Assembly (NCBI GenBank): GCA_937915865.1
Contig: CALGIG010000015.1
Coordinates: 186,001-250,000 of the forward strand
Length of the DNA stretch: 64,000 bases
Direction of reading: 5' to 3'
Source of the DNA: an uncultured Prolixibacteraceae bacterium
GTDB lineage: Bacteria; Bacteroidota; Bacteroidia; Bacteroidales; Prolixibacteraceae
Under the pieces are notes generated by a model, which was not told the DNA's origin, did not search any database, and saw nothing but the letters and a program-made list of their open reading frames with translations. Positions 1 through 7,990 of the stretch are shown here, in pieces (position 1 is the first letter of the stretch; each line of letters starts with the position of its first letter). Position numbers and translations under genes: made by a program.

Positions 1-724
1 CGCGGAACAAAACTGGGCGTTTCACTTCCACTATGTTGTTCCAGGGCGCAACTGGCGGAACACCTGTTTCGCGGGCAGCCTGCCATTTCGAATCGTCGAA
101 ACTGTTTTCGGTCCAGCTTTCAGGCATTTTCCGGGCATCGTATTTTTCGATAAAACCAATCAGGTGGGCGTTTACATTCCGGGTTTCAGTTTGGTTGTCC
201 CAGGCTTCGGCTTTCGATACTTTCCAGGTTTTATCGCTGTTTATTTTCAGTGTTTGTTTATCGCCAAAGTTCAGTGTTCCCTGGAAAAAGAACCCACCGC
301 GTCCGTTTAACCGGTGGTGCATACCTACGCCAAAGTTGTAAACCAATGCAGCAATGGTATTTTCGCCTGAATGAAAATAGCCAGTTAAATCATATTGTTC
401 GTACACCTGAAATTCGGGGTCACAGTTTACCGGGCAACGATCGACCAACCGGCCATTGATGTACACATCGGCGTACGAAAAGGCAGAAATAAAGGCCATT
501 GCTTTATCGGGCGTTTGTTTCAGATTGATTGTTTTGCGAACCATCAGATAATAATTGGTCGGGTTATCTTCGCCCGAATCCCAAATCCAGTTGGCTTCAG
601 GGGTTTTTCCATTGAGCAGTTTTGATGGGGCTGAAATGGTTCCGTTAAATGTTTGGGCGAAAGTCTGGCCAGTTCCAAGCAGTAGGCAAATCAGAAAGAT
701 TAGCAGGTTTATTCGTTGGTTCAT
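1..724 (-). CDS. alpha-L-rhamnosidase (GH78), N-terminal part, truncated by window edge
   Basis: The reading frame opens with ATG at 724 and runs without a stop to base 1, so only about 241 N-terminal residues are present. It starts with a signal peptide (hydrophobic LLIFLICLLLG, then FAQ) and continues with the GH78 N-terminal beta-sandwich: NWIWDSGEDNPTNYYLMVRK, CPVNCDPEFQ, GMHHRLNGRGGFFFQG. These blocks match, nearly residue for residue, the N-terminus of the complete GH78 at 13361-15919, so the two are paralogues. The family removes alpha-L-rhamnosyl ends in the periplasm or outside the cell. It is the last visible gene of the long minus-strand locus, 157 bases after the GH92 gene. The catalytic domain is outside the window, so activity is inferred from the paralogue. 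Confidence 0.85.
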   Translation of the reverse strand, partial: MNQRINLLIFLICLLLGTGQTFAQTFNGTISAPSKLLNGKTPEANWIWDSGEDNPTNYYLMVRKTINLKQTPDKAMAFISAFSYADVYINGRLVDRCPVNCDPEFQVYEQYDLTGYFHSGENTIAALVYNFGVGMHHRLNGRGGFFFQGTLNFGDKQTLKINSDKTWKVSKAEAWDNQTETRNVNAHLIGFIEKYDARKMPESWTENSFDDSKWQAARETGVPPVAPWNNIVEVKRPVLFR

Positions 725-807
725 TATACGTTCTAGAAAATTTGTATTAAGTAAACGCACAAAGGGCCTCTAACCCCTATTCAGGAGGAAAAAAGTTATA
801 GGAGACC

Positions 808-867
808 GGAAAATGGAAAAGGAATCCGAAATCAATCTTTTTAGTCGGGTTCCTTTCTCCCTTTTCC
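808..867. repeat. imperfect inverted repeat between GH92 and GH78 genes
   Basis: An arm at 808-829 is nearly complementary to an arm at 845-867 (about 22 bases, a few mismatches), with a loop of about 15. No clean T-run follows on the minus strand, so I read it as a mobile palindrome or RNA-stabilising hairpin rather than a proven terminator. Confidence 0.5.
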
Positions 868-880
868 TCTCTCCCTCTTT

Positions 881-3103
881 TTATTTCTTCATTGTAAACA
901 CCAGTTTTCCACCTTTTACAATGTCTTTTTGCTGAAGCGCATATCCTGAAAGCGGTTTCCCGTTCAATTCAATTTTCCCGACAACCGGATTTTTCCCGAC
1001 AGCACCAACTGCACTGATGACGAAAGGTTTGCTTTGCGGTGTTGGCCGAATAGTCACTTCTTCGAAATAGGGGCCACCCAGTACAAATTCAGGTTTCCCG
1101 GGGCAAACGGGGTAAAAACCCAACATCGAGCTAACCATCCATGCCGACATTTGTCCGCCATCTTCGTTGCCGCTCAATCCACCAGGGCCAGTGCCGTATT
1201 CTTCGTTGATGATTTTGCGTACCCATTCCTGTGTTTTTTCGGGCGCACCGGCCATTGCAAACAGGTAAGGCGCTTGTTGGTCGGTTTCATTTCCATGCCA
1301 GTAATAGCCTTTGTCGAAGAACTCGTTCAGCCTTTCCATAAATTTGGGTTTGCCGCCGAACAAGCCAATCAGGCCGGGAATATCCTGAGGAACATACCAT
1401 GTGTATTGAAAAGCTGTTCCTTCGGTAATAAAATCGCTTTTCACGTTGGGATCGAACGGCTCAATCCAGCGCCCGTCGGCATAACGGCCACGAACATAGC
1501 AGGTTTTCGTGTCGAAAACATTGCTGTAGTTTTGCGACCGTTTCATCAACTTTTGGTAATCGTCGGTCTTTCCAAGGCTTTTGGCAAATTGTGCCAGGGC
1601 ATAGTCGTCGAGCGCGTATTCGAGTGTACGCGAAACCTGTTCTTTTTTGTGGAAAGCCTCAGCAACAGGATCTTCCAGCGGAATGTAGCCATATTTCAGG
1701 TAGCTGGTCAAGGCGCGGCGTCCTTTCCCGTCTTTGTATTCGGCTTCCGTTGGATGGTCGAACGCATTCTGGCGCATATACTTCCATGCTTTTTCGGTGT
1801 CGAAACCGGTAATTCCACGCAGATAGGCATCGGCAATCATTGTGCTTACGTGGTCGCCAATCATAGCAGCTGTATAGTTCCCCCATTTCGGGAAAATTGG
1901 CATCCAACCTCCCTGCTCGGCTTTCAGTATCATCGATTTAATCATGTCGAGCGAACGTTTGGGTTCGAGGAAAGTCATAATGGGGTGAAGTGTACGATAG
2001 GTGTCCCACATCGAAAAATCGTCGTAATAATCGAATCCAACCGCTTTATGGATGAGTGTATCCTGGGCAAAACCCTGGTAACTTCCATCGGCATCGCTGG
2101 CAATGCGAGGAACTAAATAACAATGATACAATGCGGTATAGAGTTTTATGCGATCGTCTTTGGTTCCTCCTTTCACCTGAATTTTGTTCAGCGTCTGGTT
2201 CCAGATGTCTTCTGTTTCTTTGCGAAGTTGGTCGAAATTCCAGCTCTTTATTTCAGTTTCGATGTTGTTGTGTGCGGCATCGGCGCTAGTGAACGATGAG
2301 CCAACCTGCACCTGAACGTTTTTCTGTCCGGCGAACGAAACAATCAAATCCTGTCCGCCGCTTTTGACAACGGTGAAAGGTTTGTCGAACCTGAAAACAA
2401 ACCAATCGCTAAACCCTGCCGGTTGCCCCCAGCCCTGGTAAATGCGAAATACCGGATTGTAGCCAACAATTTCGTTTTTCTGAGCATCGAACCAAACTTT
2501 CCCTTTCTTTTTATCGCTGTTGACACGTATTTGAAGGTAGTTTCCTTTTTCGGAAGCAAACGAAAAGCGAAATAATCCGCAGCGGGTTGATCCGGTCACT
2601 TCGGCTTTAATGTTGTATTCGTCGAGCTGAATGGTGTAATAAGCCGGAGAAGAAGTTTCTTTCTGATGGTTCAGCCGTGCCACCGGGAAGTGACTTAGCG
2701 TGTCAACCTGATTGGTTGTGAATGGCATGATGGTGGCGGTTCCGTAGTCTTGTGTGCAACTGCCGTCCATCCAGTGCGAACCGCGGAAACCGGTAATAAA
2801 TTTGTCGTTGTAATAATAGGGTACAACGCATTTTGCCTCGGTGGTGCGGGTTTCGGGTGTCCACTGGGTCATCCCGAAAGGACATCCAACAGTAGGGTAG
2901 GTTTGCCCCTTTTGTTCCGACCCTTCTCCGTGTCGTTTGGCGCTTTCGGTGGTTGCCGGGGCCGTACCAATCAACGGATCGACATATTGAATTGGAGTCT
3001 GAGCCATTGAAAGCAAGGGACTTGCCAGCAACAGAAAAGTAAATTTCAGGAATGAACGACTTCCCTTTTTCAGGTTAAAATTGGTTTGGTTTTGTAAAAT
3101 CAT
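881..3103 (-). CDS. GH92 exo-alpha-mannosidase
   Basis: 740 residues, a normal length for family GH92 (calcium-dependent exo-acting alpha-mannosidases working by inversion). A signal peptide ends near SMAQ (residue 35), so the enzyme is exported. The mature start carries the family opening YVDPLIGT, followed by TYPTVGCPFGMTQWTP. The catalytic half shows GGWMPIFPKWGNYT, GNETDQQAPYLF and, at residues 646-650, NEDGG followed by QMSAWMVSSMLGFYPV, which are GH92 hallmarks around the metal and base residues. It lies between the sugar porter and a GH78 gene, at the distal end of the locus. With three GH38 enzymes in the same locus it points to an alpha-mannose-rich substrate. The linkage (alpha-1,2, 1,3, 1,4 or 1,6) cannot be told from sequence. 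Confidence 0.93.
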   Translation of the reverse strand: MILQNQTNFNLKKGSRSFLKFTFLLLASPLLSMAQTPIQYVDPLIGTAPATTESAKRHGEGSEQKGQTYPTVGCPFGMTQWTPETRTTEAKCVVPYYYNDKFITGFRGSHWMDGSCTQDYGTATIMPFTTNQVDTLSHFPVARLNHQKETSSPAYYTIQLDEYNIKAEVTGSTRCGLFRFSFASEKGNYLQIRVNSDKKKGKVWFDAQKNEIVGYNPVFRIYQGWGQPAGFSDWFVFRFDKPFTVVKSGGQDLIVSFAGQKNVQVQVGSSFTSADAAHNNIETEIKSWNFDQLRKETEDIWNQTLNKIQVKGGTKDDRIKLYTALYHCYLVPRIASDADGSYQGFAQDTLIHKAVGFDYYDDFSMWDTYRTLHPIMTFLEPKRSLDMIKSMILKAEQGGWMPIFPKWGNYTAAMIGDHVSTMIADAYLRGITGFDTEKAWKYMRQNAFDHPTEAEYKDGKGRRALTSYLKYGYIPLEDPVAEAFHKKEQVSRTLEYALDDYALAQFAKSLGKTDDYQKLMKRSQNYSNVFDTKTCYVRGRYADGRWIEPFDPNVKSDFITEGTAFQYTWYVPQDIPGLIGLFGGKPKFMERLNEFFDKGYYWHGNETDQQAPYLFAMAGAPEKTQEWVRKIINEEYGTGPGGLSGNEDGGQMSAWMVSSMLGFYPVCPGKPEFVLGGPYFEEVTIRPTPQSKPFVISAVGAVGKNPVVGKIELNGKPLSGYALQQKDIVKGGKLVFTMKK

Positions 3104-3118
3104 TTTTCAAGGTTTTTC

Positions 3119-3147
3119 ACAGGTTTCACCAACCTGGTGAAACCTGT
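3119..3147. repeat. perfect 13-bp palindrome between GH92 and sugar porter
   Basis: Arms at 3119-3131 and 3135-3147 are exactly complementary, with a 3-base loop. No T-run flanks it on the minus strand. It fits the class of small palindromic repeats seen elsewhere in the locus, although its sequence differs from the C-rich/G-rich family. Confidence 0.6.
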
Positions 3148-3169
3148 ATCGTATTTTTCGGTCATAAAC

Positions 3170-4567
3170 TTAATCAATCTGCCATGCTTTTTCAATATCT
3201 TCCAACGATTTTCCCTTGGTTTCAGGAATCAATTTCAGGATAAATGGCACAGGAATACAGCAAAAAGCAAAAACCAGGAATGTTACTGCGGGAGTAAGTG
3301 TTTCTAGCATCCATGGAACTACCTGACCAATGATTGCTGTACCAACCCAAAGCATCAAAGTGGCTACCGACATGGCGCGCCCGCGAACTTTGGTTGGGTA
3401 AATCTCTGAAAGCAATACCCAGATGACCGGGCCAAAACCAATTTCGAAAAAGGTAATAAACGTGATAATCAGGGCAATTAACCAAAAGCCATTGGTTTGG
3501 TTGATGAAGAACAGGAAACCAACAGCAAGTAAGGCAAAGAACATTCCGGTAACTCCCAGGTTTAATAGTTTTTTGCGGCCAAAATGGTCAATTTTCCAGA
3601 TGGCAAATACGGTTGTAACGGCATTTACAATGCCAATAATTACCTGTCCGCCAAGAGCATCGCCTAATTTCAGGCCAGCCTCTTCCATAATGCGCGGCCC
3701 GTAGTAAATAATAGCGTTGATTCCGGTGAACTGCGAGAGCAGAGCCAGCGCAATTCCGGCGACCATAGCTACCCGAATGCCCGGGTGAAACAGCACTTTC
3801 CACGAGCCGTTTTCTTCTTTTTGCAAGGCTTCTTTAATCGAAACCAGTTCGTTTTTGGCAACTTCCTGTCCGTTGATTTTGGCAAGAATGAGATTTGCTT
3901 TTTCATCATTCCCTTTGGCGGCAAACCAACGAGGGCTTTCAGGAACAAAAAACATGGCCACGAAGAAAAGCAATGCAGGAATGGCTGATGCGCCAAACAT
4001 GGCGCGCCATACTTCGGAAACAAAAACTTTGTGCAAAACAGCACTGGCTTCAAACGTGGAGGTGTGGGTACTGACGTTCATCAGCCAGGCATTGGCGAAG
4101 TAGGCTGCTACAATGCCCAGGCAAATGGCTAACTGATATAGGGCCACCATGCGCCCGCGAATATGTGCCGGAGAAACTTCGGAAATGTACATGGGCGAAA
4201 GCATGGATGCGATGCCGATACCTAATCCGCCCACCAGACGGAAGATGATTAGTTCTGTGTGCGAACCGCATAAAGCGCAGCCAAAAGCTGAAATGCAAAA
4301 CAGTAATCCTGAAGCAATGAGCGATACTTTTCGCCCAAAGCGGTCGGACATTTCGCCGGCAACAGCTACGCCCAGGATACAACCGACAAGGGCGGAGCTG
4401 ACGAACCAGCCTTCCATAAGTGTTGATAAAGCAAACTGTTGTTTAACCAGGCTGATTGTGCCTGAAATTACGGCAGTGTCGTATCCGAAAAGGAAACCGC
4501 CAAAAGCGGCAGTAAGGGCGATGAAGGTCAGATAGAATTTATTTTCGTGTTGGGTTGATTGAGTCAT
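3170..4567 (-). CDS. MFS sugar porter (SP family, XylE-like)
   Basis: 465 residues, typical of a 12-helix sugar porter. Family signatures are visible in order: GFLFGYDTAVISG in helix 1, DRFGRK after helix 2, PESPRWFAAKG at the end of helix 6, FTGINAIIYYGPRI in helix 7, GRAMSVATLMLWVG in helix 10 and PETKGKSLEDIE at the C-terminus. The protein should be a proton-linked inner-membrane importer of a monosaccharide. It is transcribed 145 bases after the glycyl radical enzyme and just before GH92. The likely cargo is mannose or another hexose released by the secreted glycosidases, but specificity among xylose, glucose, mannose and fructose porters cannot be read from these motifs. Confidence 0.93.
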   Translation of the reverse strand: MTQSTQHENKFYLTFIALTAAFGGFLFGYDTAVISGTISLVKQQFALSTLMEGWFVSSALVGCILGVAVAGEMSDRFGRKVSLIASGLLFCISAFGCALCGSHTELIIFRLVGGLGIGIASMLSPMYISEVSPAHIRGRMVALYQLAICLGIVAAYFANAWLMNVSTHTSTFEASAVLHKVFVSEVWRAMFGASAIPALLFFVAMFFVPESPRWFAAKGNDEKANLILAKINGQEVAKNELVSIKEALQKEENGSWKVLFHPGIRVAMVAGIALALLSQFTGINAIIYYGPRIMEEAGLKLGDALGGQVIIGIVNAVTTVFAIWKIDHFGRKKLLNLGVTGMFFALLAVGFLFFINQTNGFWLIALIITFITFFEIGFGPVIWVLLSEIYPTKVRGRAMSVATLMLWVGTAIIGQVVPWMLETLTPAVTFLVFAFCCIPVPFILKLIPETKGKSLEDIEKAWQID

Positions 4568-4583
4568 TGATAGTTATAATTAG

Positions 4584-4619
4584 AAGCCCCTCCCAAACCC
4601 TCCCCCAAAGGGAGGGCTT
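4584..4619. repeat. C-rich/G-rich palindromic repeat (copy 1)
   Basis: AAGCCCCTCCC at one end pairs with GGGAGGGCTT at the other, with a C-rich middle. Related copies occur at 7773, 11978, 12065, 15765, 20933, 62948 and 63027. This copy sits upstream of the porter gene, between it and the glycyl radical enzyme gene. Confidence 0.8.
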
Positions 4620-4712
4620 AAAGAAGTAGGTGTAAAAGTTTGATTTATATATATTTTAGGCTGTAAACTTTGTTTCTCAACTGAGACTGTTTATTGCAAC
4701 TGCCAACTCTTT

Positions 4713-6869
4713 TCAGCTTTGCAAAATACGGTCGACAACCAGTTGCCTGAATTCGGGTGTGAGCATCGAAAAATAGGCCGTGAAGCCGGTAACCCGAACG
4801 ACCAGTTCAGGATATTTTGCCGGGTCTTTATGGGCGTCCAGAATTTGATCTTTGTCCATGATATTCACGTTGATGAGTGTTCCGCCCATCTCGAAATGGG
4901 TTTTAATGATCGAACCAATCAATTGGGCATGGTCGTGCGTAGCCAGTGTAGGGTCGAGTTCCCATTGCATTGGGGCAGTGTTTCCAAATCCGGGTTGGAT
5001 AAGCGCTATAGCATTAGCCAAAGCCAGCGAAGCTCCGTCTTTCGAAAATCCGGGACAGGGGTTTGCTCCGTGTGAAATTGGGGTCTTGCTTTTTCGTCCG
5101 TTTGGCGTTGCGCCTACATGCTGGCCAAAGCCAATGGTGTTGGCCCAGCTGAAAAATCCGGGAATAAAGGTGTGTTTCAGCCCGGGGTTCGATTCGGCGC
5201 GAACCATGTCGGTAAATGCTTCTGCAAGCTTTTTAGCCCATTCGTCGCCCAGTGAGTTTCCCTGTCCGTAATGCTGACTGTTTTTCAGTAAAAGCCTGAT
5301 TCGCTCTCCTTCCATCCCTTCAAAATTTCCTTCCAGATGATAGTTTATTTCTTTCCAACTGGTTTTTTGCTCAGTTTCTATGCGCTGTTCGAGGGCGGCA
5401 AACGAGTCGGCCACAATAGCCAGACCAGCACCATCAATAGCCAGGTTGTAATATTCGGCACCGCCATCGCTAACGTCCAGTCCTCTTTCCAGCGGACCGT
5501 GACTTAACAGGTTCAGAATCAATTCAGGCTCGTTGTATTTCTGGTACTTCAATTGGTGGCGAATGCCTTCGGCAGCAGCATGAACGGCTTTCTTCAAATG
5601 CAGGATGTAAATGCCCCAGAGTTTAAAGGTCGATGGGTTTTCCGACTTGTCGCTCATCATTTCCTGGTAAGCCACTTCGAAAACTTTGGCCATATTTACT
5701 TTTACCAGGTCGTTCATGGTATATTCCAAGCCTGGCAGCGACATCCAGTTGCAACCTACAGCAATACGCTGGCGTGCCAGTTGGGCATCAAAACCATTTT
5801 TCATGAACCCTTCAACCAGCGCTTTGTCGCCCGAATAACGAGGCCATGCGTTTTTATTTTTGATAAGGTAGTACAACGATTTGTCGAATAATTCCTGATT
5901 CATTCCGTCGTGAACGCGAATGGTGAGGTTGATTGAGCAATTGGCTTTATCGGCGGCATCGAGAATGACAAACGAGATTTCGGAAGTTTGGTCAACCCCG
6001 TCTTTATTCGGACCGCCCAATTGCCAGTAGATGGTGTCGTTCAGCATAAAACAGGCCAGCAGGTAAACTGCTTTTTCGCGGTCGATTCGGCCTTTGGCAA
6101 GGTCTTTTTCGTAGAAAGGGCGCAGCATTTCGTCGATCTGGCCACCGGCGCCATCACGGTTGTAGGTGCGCGATGCCAGGTGATACCAGATGATCCACTG
6201 AATGGCTTCGCGCAGGGTTTTGGGTGGAGCCGAAACGATGTTGCGGTTGGCTTCGGCCATTTCTTCAAGGTTGGTTTTCAGAGCAGGATCGGTTTCTTTT
6301 GCAATCAAAGTTTCAATCAGGTCGATGTGCCTGATGATCCAGCCTTGTATGCTTTTTACAACCTTTTCGTGTGCATCGTAAAATTCACTTTGTTCTGTCG
6401 AAGTGTTGACTTTTCGGTAATGCTCAATTTTATCGAGAATGCCTTGCCAGCCCAGCGAAAGACCTAATTGGTAGTCGGGCGCAAAATGGGCATCGTCGCC
6501 AATTCCGTTGATGATGTCGTATTTTTCAAAGTCGGGTTTCAGGTGATCGAATGGATAATCAGGGTTCCATTTGTTAGACCTCATGCGCGACATGAAATAC
6601 ACCCAACGTCCGGCAAAAGCATCTTTGGGGTCAACATAAACGGGATGAGTTTCCATCATGTTGCAAAAATTGGTTTTCCAGCCATCGAGCCCGTAAAACG
6701 AGCCATCTGCATGGTTGGGAATGCTTTTCCAGGCATTGGCAGGAGGGAGAACCCGCCCGTAATCGTCTTCGTCAAGTAATCCTTCAACCTCAATTTTTTC
6801 GCGGGTTTGGGCGAATTTGCGCAACCGCAGATGATCGATCCTTTCCTGATAAATAAATGAATTTTCCAT
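4713..6869 (-). CDS. glycyl radical enzyme, function unassigned
   Basis: 718 residues with the two hallmarks of the PFL/glycyl-radical family. The C-terminal radical loop is RVTGFTAYFSMLTPEFRQ with the radical glycine at 695. The active-site loop has the thiyl cysteine at C373 in IAVGCNWMSLPG. Most known dehydratases and lyases of this family carry GCVE here, with glutamate two residues after the cysteine as base, and formate lyase carries a Cys-Cys pair. This protein has neither, so it should not be called PFL, glycerol dehydratase or CutC. No signal peptide is present; it is cytoplasmic. It follows its activase by 3 bases and precedes a sugar porter, which suggests a sugar or sugar-derived substrate. 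It is shorter than the usual 760-850 residues. The reaction is unknown. Confidence 0.88.
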   Translation of the reverse strand: MENSFIYQERIDHLRLRKFAQTREKIEVEGLLDEDDYGRVLPPANAWKSIPNHADGSFYGLDGWKTNFCNMMETHPVYVDPKDAFAGRWVYFMSRMRSNKWNPDYPFDHLKPDFEKYDIINGIGDDAHFAPDYQLGLSLGWQGILDKIEHYRKVNTSTEQSEFYDAHEKVVKSIQGWIIRHIDLIETLIAKETDPALKTNLEEMAEANRNIVSAPPKTLREAIQWIIWYHLASRTYNRDGAGGQIDEMLRPFYEKDLAKGRIDREKAVYLLACFMLNDTIYWQLGGPNKDGVDQTSEISFVILDAADKANCSINLTIRVHDGMNQELFDKSLYYLIKNKNAWPRYSGDKALVEGFMKNGFDAQLARQRIAVGCNWMSLPGLEYTMNDLVKVNMAKVFEVAYQEMMSDKSENPSTFKLWGIYILHLKKAVHAAAEGIRHQLKYQKYNEPELILNLLSHGPLERGLDVSDGGAEYYNLAIDGAGLAIVADSFAALEQRIETEQKTSWKEINYHLEGNFEGMEGERIRLLLKNSQHYGQGNSLGDEWAKKLAEAFTDMVRAESNPGLKHTFIPGFFSWANTIGFGQHVGATPNGRKSKTPISHGANPCPGFSKDGASLALANAIALIQPGFGNTAPMQWELDPTLATHDHAQLIGSIIKTHFEMGGTLINVNIMDKDQILDAHKDPAKYPELVVRVTGFTAYFSMLTPEFRQLVVDRILQS

Positions 6870-6872
6870 AAG

Positions 6873-7748
6873 TTATTGTTTTAGAATTTTTTGTACATAT
6901 TCCAGTCTTTCTTTCGAAAGGTCTTCGGTATTTTCCATCGGGTTTTTAATTTCCAGATTAGTGTATTTGAAGCTTCCCATGGAGTGAAAGGGAAGAAGCT
7001 CCAGTTTTTGCATGTTTTTCAATGATGAGATGAACTTTGAGAGCGCCCGTACTTCTTCTTCGTTGTCGTTTACTCCCGGAATTACAGGGATTCGCACCAT
7101 GTAAGGGATGCCGGATGAGTCGAGTTTGTAAAAATTTTCGAGAATAACAGAATTGTGCTTGCCTGTCCATTGCTGGTGTTTTCTGTCATTGATCATCTTC
7201 AGATCTGCCAAAACCAGATCGGTGAAAGGAAGCACTTTCTCATATTGTTTCCACGAGACACTCAGATTGGTGTCGAGCGCCGTATGGATTCCAGCCTGAT
7301 TGAACAGAGCCAAGGTTTGTTGGGTAAACTCCGGTTGAAGCATGGGTTCTCCGCCCGAAATAGTTACCCCACCTCCTGAATTTTTGAAAAAGGGGAAATC
7401 CTGTTCTACTTCGGCAAACACTTCTTCAGGGCTCATTTCCTTTCCGACCTTGCCAATGGCTTCGGCATAGCAAACCAAAAGGCATCGGAAACAATTGGTG
7501 CAGGCTTCTTTCTGAAATTGAATCTCGCCGTTGTTTGACGAAAATGCGCCTGTTGGGCAAACTTCGGTACACGAATTACATCCGATACATTTTTGCTGAA
7601 TCCATTCCAATTCAGGGTTACTGTTGAGTGTTTCCGGGTTATGGCACCAGGCGCAGCGCATATTACAGCCTTTCAGGAATACGGTTGAACGTATTCCCGG
7701 CCCATCGTGGATCGACATTCGTTGTATGGTTGTAATTAGTCCGTTCAT
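6873..7748 (-). CDS. glycyl radical enzyme activating protein (radical SAM)
   Basis: The frame is open from 7769, but I choose ATG at 7748, giving 291 residues that begin MNGLITTIQRMSIHDGPG, the usual start of this family. In the longer numbering the radical-SAM cluster CxxxCxxC is C35/C39/C42 in GCNMRCAWC. Two added 4Fe-4S motifs follow: C61-C64-C67-C71 and C90-C93-C96-C100, the ferredoxin insert found in activases of non-PFL glycyl radical enzymes. GGGVTISGGEPMLQ is the SAM-binding GGEP motif. It abstracts a hydrogen from the glycine of the partner enzyme encoded 3 bases downstream. Translation of the pair is probably coupled. A palindromic repeat lies just upstream of the start. Confidence 0.93.
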   Translation of the reverse strand: MNGLITTIQRMSIHDGPGIRSTVFLKGCNMRCAWCHNPETLNSNPELEWIQQKCIGCNSCTEVCPTGAFSSNNGEIQFQKEACTNCFRCLLVCYAEAIGKVGKEMSPEEVFAEVEQDFPFFKNSGGGVTISGGEPMLQPEFTQQTLALFNQAGIHTALDTNLSVSWKQYEKVLPFTDLVLADLKMINDRKHQQWTGKHNSVILENFYKLDSSGIPYMVRIPVIPGVNDNEEEVRALSKFISSLKNMQKLELLPFHSMGSFKYTNLEIKNPMENTEDLSKERLEYVQKILKQ

Positions 7749-7772
7749 AAATAGAGGCCCCATCCCCAAATT

Positions 7773-7808
7773 AAGCCTCCCCCAAACCCCCTCCCGAAGA
7801 GGGGGCTT
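7773..7808. repeat. C-rich/G-rich palindromic repeat (copy 2)
   Basis: AAGCCTCCCCCAAACC leads into a hairpin closing with GGGGGCTT. It is immediately upstream of the activase start, so it forms part of that gene's leader in the mRNA and could affect its expression. Confidence 0.8.
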
Positions 7809-7990
7809 AAAGAGGTGCGACTATTAGATTGTTTCGAAATTGAAATCATAGTAAGTTTATGAAGGCAACGATCGTTTGTCCTTACTTGTCGAACCCAGAA
7901 TTTTGATATTACCATTCCATATAAAGTATTGATCATTAAATGTTTTTGGTATTTCTACAGCCTTAAAGTCCCCGGGGGATTTAGGGGGCT
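7809..7990. other. non-coding spacer with a second palindrome type
   Basis: The spacer between the GH38 stop and the activase contains a different C/G palindrome near 7966-7990 (CCCCGGGGGATTTAGGGGGC) that abuts the GH38 stop codon. I see no convincing gene. Short frames here have no recognisable product. Confidence 0.5.

Noticed and set aside
1034..2116. 360-codon open frame on the plus strand
   Set aside because: It is antisense to the GH92 gene, whose family motifs are intact over the same bases. The plus-strand translation has no recognisable domain.
4713..6869. Calling the glycyl radical enzyme pyruvate formate lyase
   Set aside because: The Cys-Cys pair of formate lyase is missing and the activase has the two extra ferredoxin clusters typical of non-PFL systems.
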